From Paramacrobiotus metropolitanus (Eukaryota > Tardigrada > Eutardigrada > Parachela > Macrobiotidae): 64,000 bases of DNA. Both the position numbers and the translations under genes were made by a program. The notes below the pieces were generated by a model. It was not told the origin of the DNA and made no database searches. It was given only the letters and a program-made list of their open reading frames with translations. The stretch spans positions 1,364,001-1,428,000 of the forward strand of contig NW_026570226.1 in the NCBI RefSeq assembly GCF_019649055.1, in the 5' to 3' direction. Positions within the stretch are counted from its first letter, which is position 1; every line of letters starts with the position of its first letter. Positions 13,801 to 27,343 of this stretch are shown one piece after another.

Positions 13801-16800
13801 CCCAGTTAATTTCGTCCAAGCATAAGCCGATAAATCGTTGTAAGTTTGAATTCCGGATCGGCTGTACCTGTTATGTTCTTTTCATCTTATAAAACAACGA
13901 GCAAGAAACTTAGTGCAACTGCAGTGCATTACATATGACTGATATGAGCACGAAGCAAATGCAGCACGCAGAAAATGAAGGTCAACAACGTGAAAATCCC
14001 ATATACCATTAGTGAACTTTTTCGTCACCTCTGATTAACCCTATCGGTATTGTTTTGGCAAGACCCCTTTAAAGTAATGTTTTAGCGCAGTTCTTACCTG
14101 ATTCATTTGTGCAATTATATCTGGAGTAGGCCGAAATGTCTTGTCTGGAACTGCTTTTATACCAATGGTTGTGCCTTGTAATATAGCGGCCCTCCATGGG
14201 GAAACTGAGTTGAAGTACGAGGACTTCGTAAGCTTGGAGCCCTGACGGAAAGGATTTATTAGTCCTGTTTTCATTATGACAGGCACTGAACAGCGATGTC
14301 TTCCGCGTAACCGGTAAAGCCGAGTAAACAGGGTAAAACATAAGAATGTGATTATGTTAGTGTATTAGCTGCTTTATGCATTAAAATATGTTATCGGATC
14401 AGGGATATCAAGGAAAACGTTAAGAATTACGAAGTGAATGATTGTGAATGAAAAGATAGTGGCCGGGATGAAAGGTAGTGCAAATGGTTGTGGATGAGTG
14501 TGAAAGGTTGTCTACTCCCGGTTTTACCTACCACAGACACTCATAAGTATGACGCGGCCAACTAAAGCTCTTCTGGGCGTACATGTTACAGTGCTGCTGT
14601 TTGTTAACTGTTATCAGTTTCGACCCTTTAACAGTTTTAACAGAAAACGCGACGAACTTGTGAAAAATATTCATAAAAATTAGAAGCTGTTAGTTAAAAT
14701 TAGTTAAAATAAAAATTAGTGAAATGAGTAAGATATTTATAAAAATTAATATAACTTACGTATAAATACGTGAATGATGGGATAAATTTCTCCTTCTTTT
14801 TTCGTTTGAAAGAACGTTGCCCTTTTAAAATTCATACTATCATGAAAGTTTTGTCATTTTATAATTCATATGGTCTGTTAAAGTGACGTCATTTTATAAT
14901 TCGATATTATTATACTGCATATTATTATTACTTACCATATACCATTCGATATTATTACTACTTATCGATATTTCGATATTATTATTACTTACCATTCGAT
15001 ATTATTATACTGCATATTATTATTATACTGCATATTATTATTATTCGATATTATTACTTACCGCTATGCTTGACGCTAGCCGACTTTGTCCGTTATTCAG
15101 AGAAGGAACTCGATCAACTAAATCTATTTCGTTTAAGCGATATCGCCACCAGTTGGGCTTTAAAGATCCTTTGTTTTTTCTAGAACAAGCGATGGTTTAC
15201 ACAGTAATACATTATACCAACTTAATTAGTATCAGCAAACTTGTATTATTACATTTTAGTACATATTGTAGGACACGTGCTTACGTTACAAACACATATG
15301 CCACTCCAGCCATTCCTCCTCCCACCGCTAACAGCACAACTATGCTTACGACCGTTATAAGGACGATGTTTGGAGGTTCTGCAATATATTAATGTGTAGT
15401 CGGTTGTTTCGGGACAAAACCTAACGTTCACGATGTGCATACGTAAAATGATAATGCGTTGATTAACATTTGACATCATCGAGTATTTAAAATGCAAAGC
15501 TTGGAGTCTAGAGCGGAAACGGTGCACCGTTATGCGTTTAAATTATGTTCCATAATGCCTGTTTAATGGGATAAATATTCAACGCAACAAACGCGCACTG
15601 CAAAATTAATAGGAGCGCTCATAAAATATGTTAAAGTTAATGTGAAGAACAGCTGCAACAAAGTTTGAATGTGGGTACAGTGCGCAGAGTTCGTATTCGC
15701 AGACCTTTCACACAATCGAGGCCCAGGTAACCACAACGCGGCACATCAGGTGGAAAGAAACCACCCGATGTTCCCGGCCACACAGGAGAAATTAAAGCTT
15801 CTTCTTGTCCGGTATCGGGATCGATTCGAAGAAACGGCTGTAGGTGTGCGCAAAATAAATTATACATGTATGTGTACAGAGTCTGTAAGAGTTAAAATGG
15901 ACTTTAAAAAGATATTAGTTCAAAAACATTCACGACTTTTTTCTTATTAAGTATGTACTTTTTTATTCGAAATAAATTAATACTTTTAATATACTTTTTT
16001 ATTCGAAATAAATTAATTTTAGAATAAGTTGTTTATGCTTAAGATTAAGCTACACTGAATTCCATACACATCGTAAAAGGATACTTGCGTTATGAGAATT
16101 TTGTGCTTCATTGAATATTCGCATGTCAAACATGACTTTTCTGTCTCCCCTGGCGGAAATATTAAAGACTGAATGCAAAGGTGTGACAATAGTGGTGTTT
16201 TTTAATTGTCCCAACAAATTTTCGCTATCCAGAACCGTTAAATTGGCATCATAAAGGCGTCTGATGGCGGTGCTAAAGAGCACAATGGCATCGTAATATC
16301 CCATTACGATGGGGTCAACCTACAATAAAAGCTGTTAGCATGCAATCCAGTCTACTAATCACCAGTTTGAACGGGACACAACAATAAAGCCATACTTGAT
16401 CAAAAACACCGTATTGATATCCATATTTCTCCAGTGCCAAATCTTGCACGGCTTCTGAGAATTCTTTGAAACTGTCACCTTGATAGGTTTTCGCAATAGA
16501 CAGTAAGATAAGAGATTTGAACGAAAATCTTGCAATCTGTTGAATAAAAACTAATTAACTTCCTTGTTTGTATACCTCTATGCATATCTGTATTCACTGA
16601 TCATTTTAAATGTGATAGTTATGCTGACCGAATCAAATTTGTCTCCTCGTTCCCAGGTAAACCGCCCTAAGTAAAGAGTCAGATGGTTTTCATATTCTAG
16701 CGTCGATGTTGTTATTTACAATTTACGTACACACACATGCTTAAACTTAAATAAAAATAAATTTTAATCCCACACTTGTTGCATACCCCAACTACTACTG

Positions 16801-18658
16801 GAGAACAGTTCGACTCCGATATAAAGCTACAAGAAGCAGGCCGTGCAAACAAATGAAGGTTTGATAATATTATGGCATCCGCGGAAAATTCTTACAAATT
16901 GCCCGTCAGTCATTCCTGTAAGATAATCGGCATATTAATTGTTTATTTTTTATAGAGCTTTTGACTTTAAATCAGCGAGTGGTTAGTTACCATTTTAGAA
17001 AATTCATAGACAATTTTGGTAGCCACTTTGTCACTTACCGAGGTTGTTTGCCGCTATCTACATACATAAAAAATTAATGCAATATAATATTAGTTTGTAC
17101 CGATTTACGATTGTACGAATATGTACGTCAATCTTTTTGCACGATACCATTTAGGTAGCACACCTTTGATGGTCGTATGATGTTGCGCATCTGCATTTTG
17201 TTTATTTCTGCGCGATGCTGCGCATCTGCATTTTGTTTATTTCTGCGCTAAACCTTATCATTAGAACCTCGGTTAACATACCGCGACCTACCAAAGCTCG
17301 TCTCACAATAGTAGCATTGGCAAGGATAACTATTACTGTGAAGAAGAAACACCGATGTAACCTGATACAAGCGTAATTACGATGTATTTAACTCACCCCG
17401 TGCAGATGTATTGGCGTCACGCAAGACATTATCCAGTTGTGTGGCTATGGAAGCGTTTCCGGTGGAAATCCGGGAAATATAAGAACTGCTAAACTGATTA
17501 TACAAATCAATCCGGGTGGCTCGTAAATAAAAAATAAAATTATCGCTTAACTCCAGATAAAACGGATCATCCTTATTAACGATAAGGTAGGTATGGGTGT
17601 AATTAAACAAATCCAGAAATCTAACAATAGCATTGCCGGTTGAAGTAGCGGTATATGTCGTGCGGATCAGATATCGGAAGTCAGATCGTGGCAGTCCAGT
17701 CCGGGCACTTAATCCAGGGCCGGGTACGGCAATGTGGATTTTCTTCTGAAATTCCGCTGCTTTGTAAATATCGAGAACGGCTTCCGTGCATCCTTGTCAA
17801 AACAAAACAATTGTTGTAAACAACAAAACTCATCTACGAAGACAATTCCATATTTCTGGACTTCAAAAAGCATAATTTATTATTTCCGGGTTTACAAGAC
17901 AGACTGCGCTACATAGCTTTCATTTGTCATACAGAAAACTAAAATAAATAGTTTACTTAATTCCAATACAATTACGTTATGATCATAATCATAGGCACGT
18001 TAACGTTCATCACAATTTAATATGCGTATCGCACTGTCAAACTTTGCAGATGCGCTTGTAAGTTGATCCATAAATAATGACTGACTTCCATTACATTTTT
18101 TATACAGTTTTTGCTAATAAGTAGTTGCCAAGCTTGAGACGTACGAGTATATCTGTACGTTGTCAGAAGCCGTTTTTCTGGTACTTTGGGAAGGGTTGCA
18201 CTGACATAAAGTACCCGTTAAACAAAAACGACAAAATGTTTTTTGCACTGACCCGGTCCAATATATACATCGCACACGACACCTTCCATAATCCATTCTA
18301 GAAACTGATTCAAAGCCGTATTTTTTGGAGCGCATGTCCCGCTGCTGCTTTTATGCAAGCGCACCATATGAAAACCGTTTGGCAAAATTAGCTTATTAGC
18401 GTGCTTCACAGCAATATCCAGTGCGGCAGCGATTCTGTCATAGTCGATGATAGAATTCCGGTTTCCAGCTTCGATAATTGTACAGACTGTTATATTATTC
18501 TGCGGCCGTGTTGATATAACATTTGACACCTCACACTTCCGAACGTCCCAGGCATACGTAGCGCAATTTCGTGATCCAAAATGAGCAAAAAATAAAGAAG
18601 CAGTGCACAGTTTAATTGCAATATTAACCTTCGCCGCGCACGACGTGATGTGCCGCAT
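10847..18658 (-). CDS. Receptor-type guanylate cyclase, copy 2
   Basis: Close paralogue of copy 1 with the same domain order. Key exons: leader and ectodomain start 18658-18253; about 17796-17397; small exons near 17330-17291, 17063-17039, 16916-16897 and 16830-16790; about 16535-16395; about 16318-16089; about 15840-15690; transmembrane exon about 15387-15285; kinase-homology exons near 15170-15064, 14240-14104, 13868-13690, 13617-13380 and 13313-13185; coiled-coil exon about 12660-12365; cyclase exons near 12293-12084, 12014-12001 (microexon GDAYM), 11845-11700, 11560-11515, 11330-11283, 11133-11043 and 10906-10847. Catalytic signatures [23 protein letters not shown] and INTASRMES are intact, so an active cyclase is expected. 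The ectodomain exon ending at 16089 appears to use a GC donor (GCAAGT). The last exon encodes [15 protein letters not shown] followed by TGA at 10847. Coordinates marked 'about' were not phase-checked. Confidence 0.9.
14886..15063. repeat. ATT-rich imperfect tandem repeat in an intron of copy 2
   Basis: Imperfect reiteration of blocks such as CGATATTATTA, CTGCATATTATTATTA and TACTTACCAT. The array directly abuts the kinase-homology exon ending near 15064. On the transcribed strand the blocks repeatedly recreate a GTAAGTAATAATA donor-like sequence downstream of the real donor. Confidence 0.85.
15957..16017. repeat. Short tandem duplication, period 36 bp
   Basis: A segment reading CTTTTTTATTCGAAATAAAT occurs twice, 36 bp apart, in the intron between two ectodomain exons of copy 2. 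AT-rich, with no coding content. Confidence 0.75.
17184..17253. repeat. Tandem duplication, period 35 bp
   Basis: Two adjacent copies of a 35-bp unit beginning TGCGCATCTGCATTTTG, in an intron between two small ectodomain exons of copy 2. The copies are nearly identical, so this looks like a recent local duplication. Confidence 0.85.
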
Positions 18659-20071
18659 TCTGTTACAGCAAGGCTGTCTCTAGACGAATACACTGGGCCT
18701 ATAATCCTGAAGAGACCTTCTCATCACTTACTGCGTACCGCGCGAAAATGGATATTTGGAGTTCAATCAGCTGCAATAAAAGCGTTAATTCGATTAACTG
18801 AAGCTGTATTCCATTTGCGCTTGCATAATGACGTGGATTCATGCATTTGTTAGTCATTCACCAGTATCATTAAAAAAAGGTCCACGGTATAACAGTATTA
18901 CCGGTACGACAAGGTGTGTATGTGTAATTTTATCGACTGACGGGAAGTGTTTCCAGTTACTTCTCACCAACGACCCTACTGCACGCTTTTGTACCAACCA
19001 GGGATCAATTACGCGAACACAAAAGAGCCATCACGTTCGTCATGATTGCCAACGCCAGGTAAATTGCGCTTGCATATTACCCCCATCATCTTCCGAAGTA
19101 ACTGTCATGGTTTTCGGAAAACTACCTTCAGTATTAAGAATGAACTGACTAGTATTAACGATAAGATAAAATAAAGCAACCATATCGAAACCAGAGCACT
19201 CTTATTTTTAAAGGTCATGTAACCAGGTTTTTGGAGGCAACCGCTAAAATCTCAGTGAGGCAGTTGTTTTATTTATGTGCTATTACCGGTACGATGATGT
19301 CAACAATAAACTGCAGCTAACTTTTCTCGCTTTCGGAATACCGCGAAAAGTACTTTGTACTGTATTCGTAGTAATCGTAAAACATGCACGCAGTCGCCAC
19401 GTTGAAATGCTGCATGTTGCCTTAATTAACCTCATCCTTAATTATTAGGTACTAGTACGTTCCACTAGAACCGTGCTGTACGTATGATTGCATCACTTTA
19501 ATTGCTGTTTGCAAGGTCTTTCGTTCTATTCAATAGCTCACGAAATGTGAAAATACAAAATCTTGATTGTTTCCGTCACGTACAGCAGCTGCTTCGTTCA
19601 GAATCTTTCTTTAACGCCCTTCTCTTCCAGTGCACACTACATGCTACTAAATACGAAGTACAAACCAGTCCCGCCAGAACTGTTCTTTTAAGCTAGCACG
19701 GTAGCACCTAGTCTAAAGGTGCGAGCTAAAATTAAACTTAAATACTTGTTAGCGCAAAAATTACGACTTTATTGTTATTGAAATAAATACAATGATTGCA
19801 TAACCATTCCATTCCAATTAAAGCGAGTGATCTTATATCGGCAGAAAGGTCTTACATAGTTACAGGTAGAAGCATTACATGAACATAGTTACAGGTAGAA
19901 GCATTACGAGTACAGTACTTCATATATTATTGCTTTATTCACACAGTTTTTAGGCGCATCGACTTGAAAAAAGATCTCCGTGAACATCTTTTGCATGCCG
20001 CTAACCTTAAGCAGCGTTAAAAAAAGAGCTAACTGCTCAGTAGTCGAATTTATGTCGGGATATGCCAAAGG
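18659..20071. other. Intergenic region between cyclase copies 2 and 3
   Basis: About 1.4 kb with no supported gene. Short ORFs here (for example 18828-19148 and 19502-19696) lack family resemblance or splice-supported continuation. It holds the presumptive copy 2 promoter. Around 19860-19910 a short segment (TAGTTACAGGTAGAAGCATTA) occurs twice. Confidence 0.6.
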
Positions 20072-23000
20072 CTATGGTGTAGGAGCAATCTCAGGCTGAG
20101 CAGACATGAGCCAGTAAGTTGTCATGAGTCCTTTTCCCTGCAAAAAATGCTTGAATTTAAGTCGCGTTACTTAACACATGACATATGGAAGTTTTTTTGA
20201 AAATTTTCTACTTTACATAGTTAACAGAAACTGAGTAAAAATAAACTCTTTCTGTGTTAAAACTCCTGCTGACTGGTGAATAAGACTAGACCAAAGGAGC
20301 GGCTTTCCTGGGTGACCAAATCGCCTAATTTTTAAAATTTATGTTTCGCAATTTTTATTATTCGAAGCGTTTTGTAGCAGCAGAGTAAATGCAATGTCCT
20401 ACCTTTATTTCAACCTGACCACGAATTTCTAGTCTGAACTCGGGGGATCCAAACAAAAGATCTTTGGTAGGCTGTGTTGTCTGTATTTTCATAGCTAAAC
20501 AAATTAATAAAGGGATACACTTCAACTAAAATTATTTATTACACTAATGCGCACTATAAACATATTTTGCTTTGAGGATGACGTCCATAAAAGTATTATC
20601 ATTGTCTTACGCTCTCCTGTCGATTCCATTCGGGAGGCTGTGTTAATAGAGTCCCCAAACCTGTAAAAGCACTGCTCAACAGCAATACTCATTTGTACAA
20701 TGTAAGTAATAAAAAATTAACAGTTTTATTCTGCATCATAACGGTGCACGTTCCGTTTTATGCTCATTGCAATCTTACAAACAATATCGCGGACAGTTTT
20801 ATTCTGCATCATAACGGTGCACGTTGCGTTTTATGCTCATTGCAATCTTACAAACAATATCGCGGAGCTTTAAGGCCAATAATGCCGGCAACGCATGAAC
20901 CTGCAACGTTAACGTTTCCAAAATGTATTAATTCGATATACATAATATTACGTTAATGTAACAGTATGAGTAAAATGTGAAATAAATTTAACAAAGAAAG
21001 TTAATGACGAAAATAAATTTAGCAAAGGCTCGTGCCAACGAAAAAAAAACTGAAGTTCCCGACAAAATTGTTTTGTTGCCAGTATATTAAATTTCAAATG
21101 GTTTGGTTAAATTTTGCTCTATAAAGTTAAGTTTACCTGAGTGCATTCCGCTCCGTATTCTGAGATGTTCAGATGGCTTTTGAGGAATTTTGATTTCTTC
21201 AATTCTGCGCAGTATCTCTATAGCAATGGCAGCCACTTCTTTGACATGAACAGTTCCGTTCCTTATGGGGAGTCCACTGGCTACCTGATGAAAGGTCAAT
21301 AGACTATGCCCAACTTGGCAACACAAAACTCTATCAAATAACCAGATAAATTCGATGAATTCCTTTCGAAGAATTTCCTTACCATATATGCATCACCTGT
21401 AAAAAATCACTACTACTGTTAACGTTTAAATAATCAGTATTACTGTTTTGGTTCACAGTAATTATATCTATTTTACTATGTAGTACTGTTAGACAATTTC
21501 TTTTCATTTACCAATTGTTTCCACTTTATAAGCATCGTGCTTTTCAACGATTTCGTCAAAGTGTGTGTAAAGGTCATTGAGTAGCGATATAACATCCATG
21601 GGCGTACCGGAAGCGGCGATGTTCGTAAAACCAACAATATCGCTAAAGTACACTGTTACCATCTCGAAAAATTCTGGATGTACCGATTCTCCCCTCACCA
21701 GACTAAGTGCGACTGCTCTGTGGTATTAAAATACAAACATCCAATATAAAACAAAAAATAAATGGCAGGTTTCGTTTCACGTACTTCGGTAGCATTTGAC
21801 CCAGAAGCTCTTCACTGCGTAGTTTTTCGTCCATAAACTGTTGCGTCTTGTAAGCCACTTGTTCTTCCAAATCGGATGCATATTTTTCCATGCGTTTCAG
21901 CAGATGATCAACCAGATTTCCCCCCGTAAAACCACTAATCCTTCGTATAGTTTCTTTGATTTTTTGGAACGTGGGTCGATTAATAGCAAATTCTGACCAG
22001 CAGTTCTCCATGAGAGCAAAAAGGTCAGCAGAACATGAAGCTCGAGGAACAGGTGGACGAATAGGCGGAGACGTGCATCGAGCTATCTGAAAGTACAATT
22101 AATAACCGTACCGCTAAACTTACCGCAGGCTACATGTAACAGGTGCTTTCCGATTAACCTCGGTTAAAAGCTCGAATGGTGCGTCGGTTAACTGAACGGT
22201 GTTTCCGGGAGATTCATAGGGACCGCAGCGCAAAATGATCTGCTGGAGAATAATGGCAAAACTGTACACGTCACCTTTCTATAAGAAAAACATGCCGCAT
22301 GCTCATATGATTTCTATCTCGTAACAATATTTACCGTAGTTTTAGTGATTAATCTTGAATGGATTATTCATTATTCTAGAATTACTTAAGTCTTTTGTTT
22401 CAGTTAATGGCTTTGGTAAGTTTTGATCAGACCGGATTCCTTCTGTTTCCAACCTGTGTTCCTCGAATGGGCATTTGCAGCTTAAGCAATTCAGGAGCCC
22501 TCCAAAATAACACACTATAATCTCGATCCTTCTGCTCCGCTCCCAGTGGAGCAACTTCTTTTGGGTCGTGTAATTTGGTTATACCGTAGTCCGCGACCTT
22601 TACCGACAACCGGCCATCGATTAAGCAGCTTAATGATGCCAGGTAACCGTGAGACTGGACTGGTGTGGCGTGCAGACAAAACATTCCCTAGTAAGAAATG
22701 ACCTTTTGGAGTTTCTACATCCATCAGCAAGTAGGCATGCCAGCCAACCCCTTATCAAACATTACTTCAGCAATGTCGCTAATCAAAGAATACTTGAATG
22801 ACCAGTCCATTTGCAAAGATCTTTGATCTAAAAGGTCATCCAAGCAGCCTTTTTGACAAAATTCGGCCATGATGTATACAACCCAGTTGATTTCATCCAG
22901 ACACAACCCGATAAAACGTTGTAAATTAGAATGTCTTATTGGCTGAATCTAAAACAATTCTTTCAAAATTGATTTGCACACTACGACTACAATAATTGTT

Positions 23001-26000
23001 ACTTAGGTATTATAAACCTATCAGTTCGTGCCTGATTCATTTGAGCAATAATATCAGGAGTAGGACGAAAGGTCTTATCTGCCACATCTTTGATACCAAT
23101 CGTTTGTCCTTGTAGTATGGCGCCTCTCCAAGCGGAGACAGAGTTGAAATAGGATGATTTTGTTATTTTAGAACCCTAAAAAGACCAGTTTTTACCATTA
23201 TTTTACAAGACATTGCATACGGTTTTGTGGTGTTAACACCTGCTAATTGATATGTTTCACATACTTGCGTTCCTGACATCATTTTGCTTTGTCCGTTGTT
23301 AACCGATGGTGCTCGGTCCAGTAAATCCAATTCGTGCACGCGATATCGCCACCAGTTTGGTTGCAGCACACCGCGGTTCTTCCTTTTAATGGAAAAATTA
23401 AATTGTCACTTGCCGCTGCTGCAACTTGCCGTTGTAACTTTACATGGTATAAAAAGTATAACTCACACAAGGAAATAATAAACCAATCCACCGATCGCTC
23501 CTCCACCCAACAGCAACACAAATATACTGACGATAGCAATGAGGGTCACATTTGGCGGCTCTGTATAATAAAATATGGATACACAAAAATGTTCGCATTA
23601 TGAAATTGTGACATAGGAACACTCGGTACGCTCATTTCTACAGGAGTCATCAGCAACTTCGTGTCTTTAACGTTGAATTCAAAATAAACGATTTTTGACA
23701 AACTAAATACAATGAACTTTACAATGAACACGTTTACCGATAACGCATCCTAAGCCAGTAAAGCCACATCTTGGCACATCTGGCGGAAATGCTCCATCCG
23801 TAGCTGGGGGCCAAAACGGTTTACCTATCGTCTCGATTTTGTTGCTGTCTGGATCCACTCTCAAAAATGGCTACATTATTATTTGGTTGCATTAGAACAG
23901 GTCTATTAAACTATTTGTGTTGTAGTTGTACTTTAAAACAGTAGTTAAACATGTTAACTTGCGCCACAAATTGCAAAGCGTAAAAAATTAATTCCATCTT
24001 CTAGTTACTAATAAATATTTTTGGCCCGAATAAATGCCTCGGCTCTGTATTTGCTACAATGAGAAATTAAGAAGATCACACATACGGTATAACACAATAT
24101 GAAGCAGCACGTACATTATGAGAATTTTGCGCTTCATTGAAAAATTTGACATCGTACAGGACTCTTCTGTCGCCGGAAGAAGAGATATTGATCACCGATT
24201 GCAGAGGAGTCACTACAGATGTATTTTTCATCCAGTTCAGCTGGTTTGTCACGTTAAAGATAGGCAGGTTTGCGTCGTAAAGCTGCTTGATGACAGTGCT
24301 AAATAAAATCACGGCATCATAATACCCCATCACGACCGGATCAACCTAAAAACGTTCAGAGATGGTGTAAGTATAATACATCACATACACCTCCAAAAAT
24401 TAAAACGTTTTATGGAAAACAGGAGTATATTGCTAAATTACTTGGTCAAAAATTCCGTAGCGGTAATTATATTTTTTCAGCGCAAGCTTTCGCACTGCTT
24501 GCTCAAAGTCCTCGAAGCTGTCTCCTTGGTATGTTCTCGCAATGGATATCAGAACAAGAGATTTAAATGCGTTCTTCACAATCTACAACAAAACTAAAAA
24601 TTATTTCAAGTTTTCTTAATTATGCTTAATTTAAAAAATATATAGATTCGGCACATGCATGCAGTCTACTGTATTTTAATTAACTTTATTCATACTTACC
24701 GGATCATATTCATCACCGCGTTCCCACGAAAACCGCCCTATAAACGGAAAAAAGATCTCATGCATTTTAGTGTAGGCATTAGACAAATAAAATTAATACC
24801 CCAAGATTTGCTGATGAACAGTTCAGCTCCAAAATAAACCTGAAATTTTAGATAAAATAACTTTTGTAATTTTTGCGGTAGAAGATTTGCGTGTAATGGT
24901 CGATGTAACAGAAACTGTTAAAACACCCATTTTACATATACTCACGTACTGTCCGTTTACCATTCCTAAATTGCGAACAGAAAATACATTAATGCTGAAC
25001 TGAAGTAAATAAAATTAAAAGCAAAAGCAAATCAAACTAATGTAACATCTTACCTAAACTGCTGGCTATTATCTAAAAAATGTCGCCGGTTAATATGACG
25101 CACATTAGTTGCTAACTTACTAAATTATAACGCGATTTTACCAAGATTTTTCTGACAGTATCCGCATTGACCAGCGTAACGATTACTGCAAAGTAAGAGG
25201 TAAACTAACCCCAGAAATTATACAGCTGAAGCATTGACGTATAATTTAAGAAACGTTTCCTTTGTACCTCGTGCGGAATCGTTGGCAGCTTTTAGGTTGT
25301 CTTTTATCTGAGAATCGAGCGACGTATTTCCGGAAATACTGCGAGAAATATACGACGAACTCATCTGGTTATATAGCTCTATGCGTTGTCCGCGGAGGAA
25401 ATAGAGAAAATTGTCGCCCAGTTCCGTATAGAAGGTATCGTCTTTGTCGATTATAAGATACGCATGGCTGTAATTGAAGGTATCCATGAATCGGACAATT
25501 GTTCTGCCGATAGAATTGGCAATATATGTAGTGCGAATAAGATACGGGAAGTCCGTCCGTGGAAGTCCAGTGCGAGCAGTTATACCAGGACCCGGTACGC
25601 CCATAACGATTCTTTCCTGATACTCTATCGCTTTATAAATATCCAGAAGTGCTTCGGTGCAGCCTATTAAAAATCAGGCAAACCTGCTATACGTATATAC
25701 ATACAAGCCCAGCGCGGATGAATATTGGCCGATGACTATTTAAAAATAAGTAATACCAAGGATGTAAGTATTGCTTTGCGGTCGCTTACAAACTGGCAAA
25801 ATATTAATAAACCCGTACGTATGTTTAGTACTTAATATTATCTATATTATGATACCACTTTACATAAGTTAATCGAAACACGGACTGTCTACTTGTACTG
25901 TACATACAGTACATAACTTGCAATGATGACTAACGTGATGATGACTAACTTGTTAAGTTACATGAATTTTTTACTTTGTATTGTACTCGTACTTATTGTT

Positions 26001-27343
26001 AAGTAGCAGCTCAGATATTTCTACTGTTCTGGGTCAAGTTGTGTTAGAACAGTGTGCATTTCTTATCGCGTCCATGGTAACAAGCTTATGATTGACCACT
26101 GGACCTAGACAAATGATTTTGGCAAAAAGTTAACTATCTTGGATCCACCGCTACAACTAGAGAATTTTGATGTACTTTAAAGCAACAAAATTGGTGAAGT
26201 AGAAGCCGAGATCCTTTGCCTCAAAGAAGAGGGACCGAAGTCCTGGCACAGATAATCAGTATTCATATAACAACAACAAAACTACGTTTTCTGTTCTGAT
26301 CATAATAATTAAATAATTAGATAATATAATAATTAATATAATTTGACTGCGAAGTATTTACAACATTGTCTATACTCTATAATGATTCTCTTTTGTTTTT
26401 TTCCTTCCATAGGACTGATAGGAGTACTTCCTACTTTAGATAGTCAGTGCGGCCCTGTGCGGGTGTTGCAGATAGTACGCACTGTATAATACTATGCTGC
26501 TTGTACAATAAGTTTTCGTTGGTCATGCAAATACACATCCACGAATTTAGAGATATTGCTATATTTGTAAGTCAAATACATAAAAAAAATTTCAAATTCA
26601 AATTATGCAATTTATTAACAAATAATACCCATAATTTTGATGCAGTCATAATCATCATTAATACTTTCTTACAAATGTGGTAAATAATTTTCTTACAAAT
26701 GTGGTACTGCAATTTTGTGGTAAATACACCTTGTAATGCGTAAAAAAAGCATGTTTGATCTATAAATAATCAGGAATTTCTGACAAATGAGATTACGCCA
26801 TTAAAGTAAACAGTGCGAATGAGTACGCAAATTGCGCGGACGGTTTGCGTTTTACGTAAATGTACTAATAAACTTCAGTACTTAATTCTTCGAAAATTTT
26901 AGTGCAGCCGACCACTTGCCTGGACCAATGTAAACATCACAAGCGATCCCTTCGGCATACCATTCAAAATATCTTCGCAGCGCGGCTGTTTTTGGTGCAC
27001 AGTAGCCGTAGTTATTCTTATGCAGTCGGACGATATGAAATCCTTCGGGCATGATAAGTTCGTTGGCATGCTGGACCGCGATATCCAGGGCGGCGGCGAT
27101 CCGGTTGTAATCAACAATAAAATTTGGATTTCCCGCTTCCAGTATGGTGCAGATAGTGATATTAACCGGAAGATTGGCAGACGACGAGCAGATCTTGCTT
27201 GATGCTACACATTGTGCGTCTGGCCAACAGCGGATGCGGTTAAAAATGATACAAGAAACAACAAGGAACAACTTGGATATTAATGCAAAATGCATCATAT
27301 CTATATTACTTGTACATGTACTCTGTAGCTTGCCTAGCCGCAA
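20072..27343 (-). CDS. Receptor-type guanylate cyclase, copy 3
   Basis: Third paralogue. The first exon is 27343-26920; a second in-frame Met at 27298 gives a better signal peptide ([16 protein letters not shown]) and may be the true start. That exon ends at a GC donor (GCAAGT). Later landmarks: ectodomain exons about 25661-25268, 24550-24455, 24345-24116 and 23870-23747; transmembrane exon about 23562-23469 ([20 protein letters not shown]); kinase-homology exons near 23365-23275, 23170-23030, 22950-22770, 22687-22455 and 22278-22165; coiled-coil exon about 22087-21785; cyclase exons near 21715-21513, 21396-21383 (microexon), 21285-21138, 20902-20855, 20660-20612 and 20492-20403; last exon 20137-20072 with stop TAG. 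The kinase-homology domain has ADYG where copies 1 and 2 have CDYG. Cyclase residues [18 protein letters not shown] and INTASRMES are intact. Most exon ends here are approximate. Confidence 0.9.
20720..20865. repeat. 73-bp tandem duplication spanning a splice donor of copy 3
   Basis: Two adjacent 73-bp units (20720-20792 and 20793-20865) differ at about one base. Each contains, on the minus strand, the end of the exon encoding PRYC followed by its GTAAG donor. The gene therefore has the genuine donor plus an exact decoy 73 bp further into the intron. Confidence 0.9.

Noticed and set aside
14883-15060. Repeat block as a CRISPR array or satellite
   Set aside because: Repeats are imperfect, have no unique spacers, and lie in an intron of an animal gene. 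It is a local microsatellite-like expansion.
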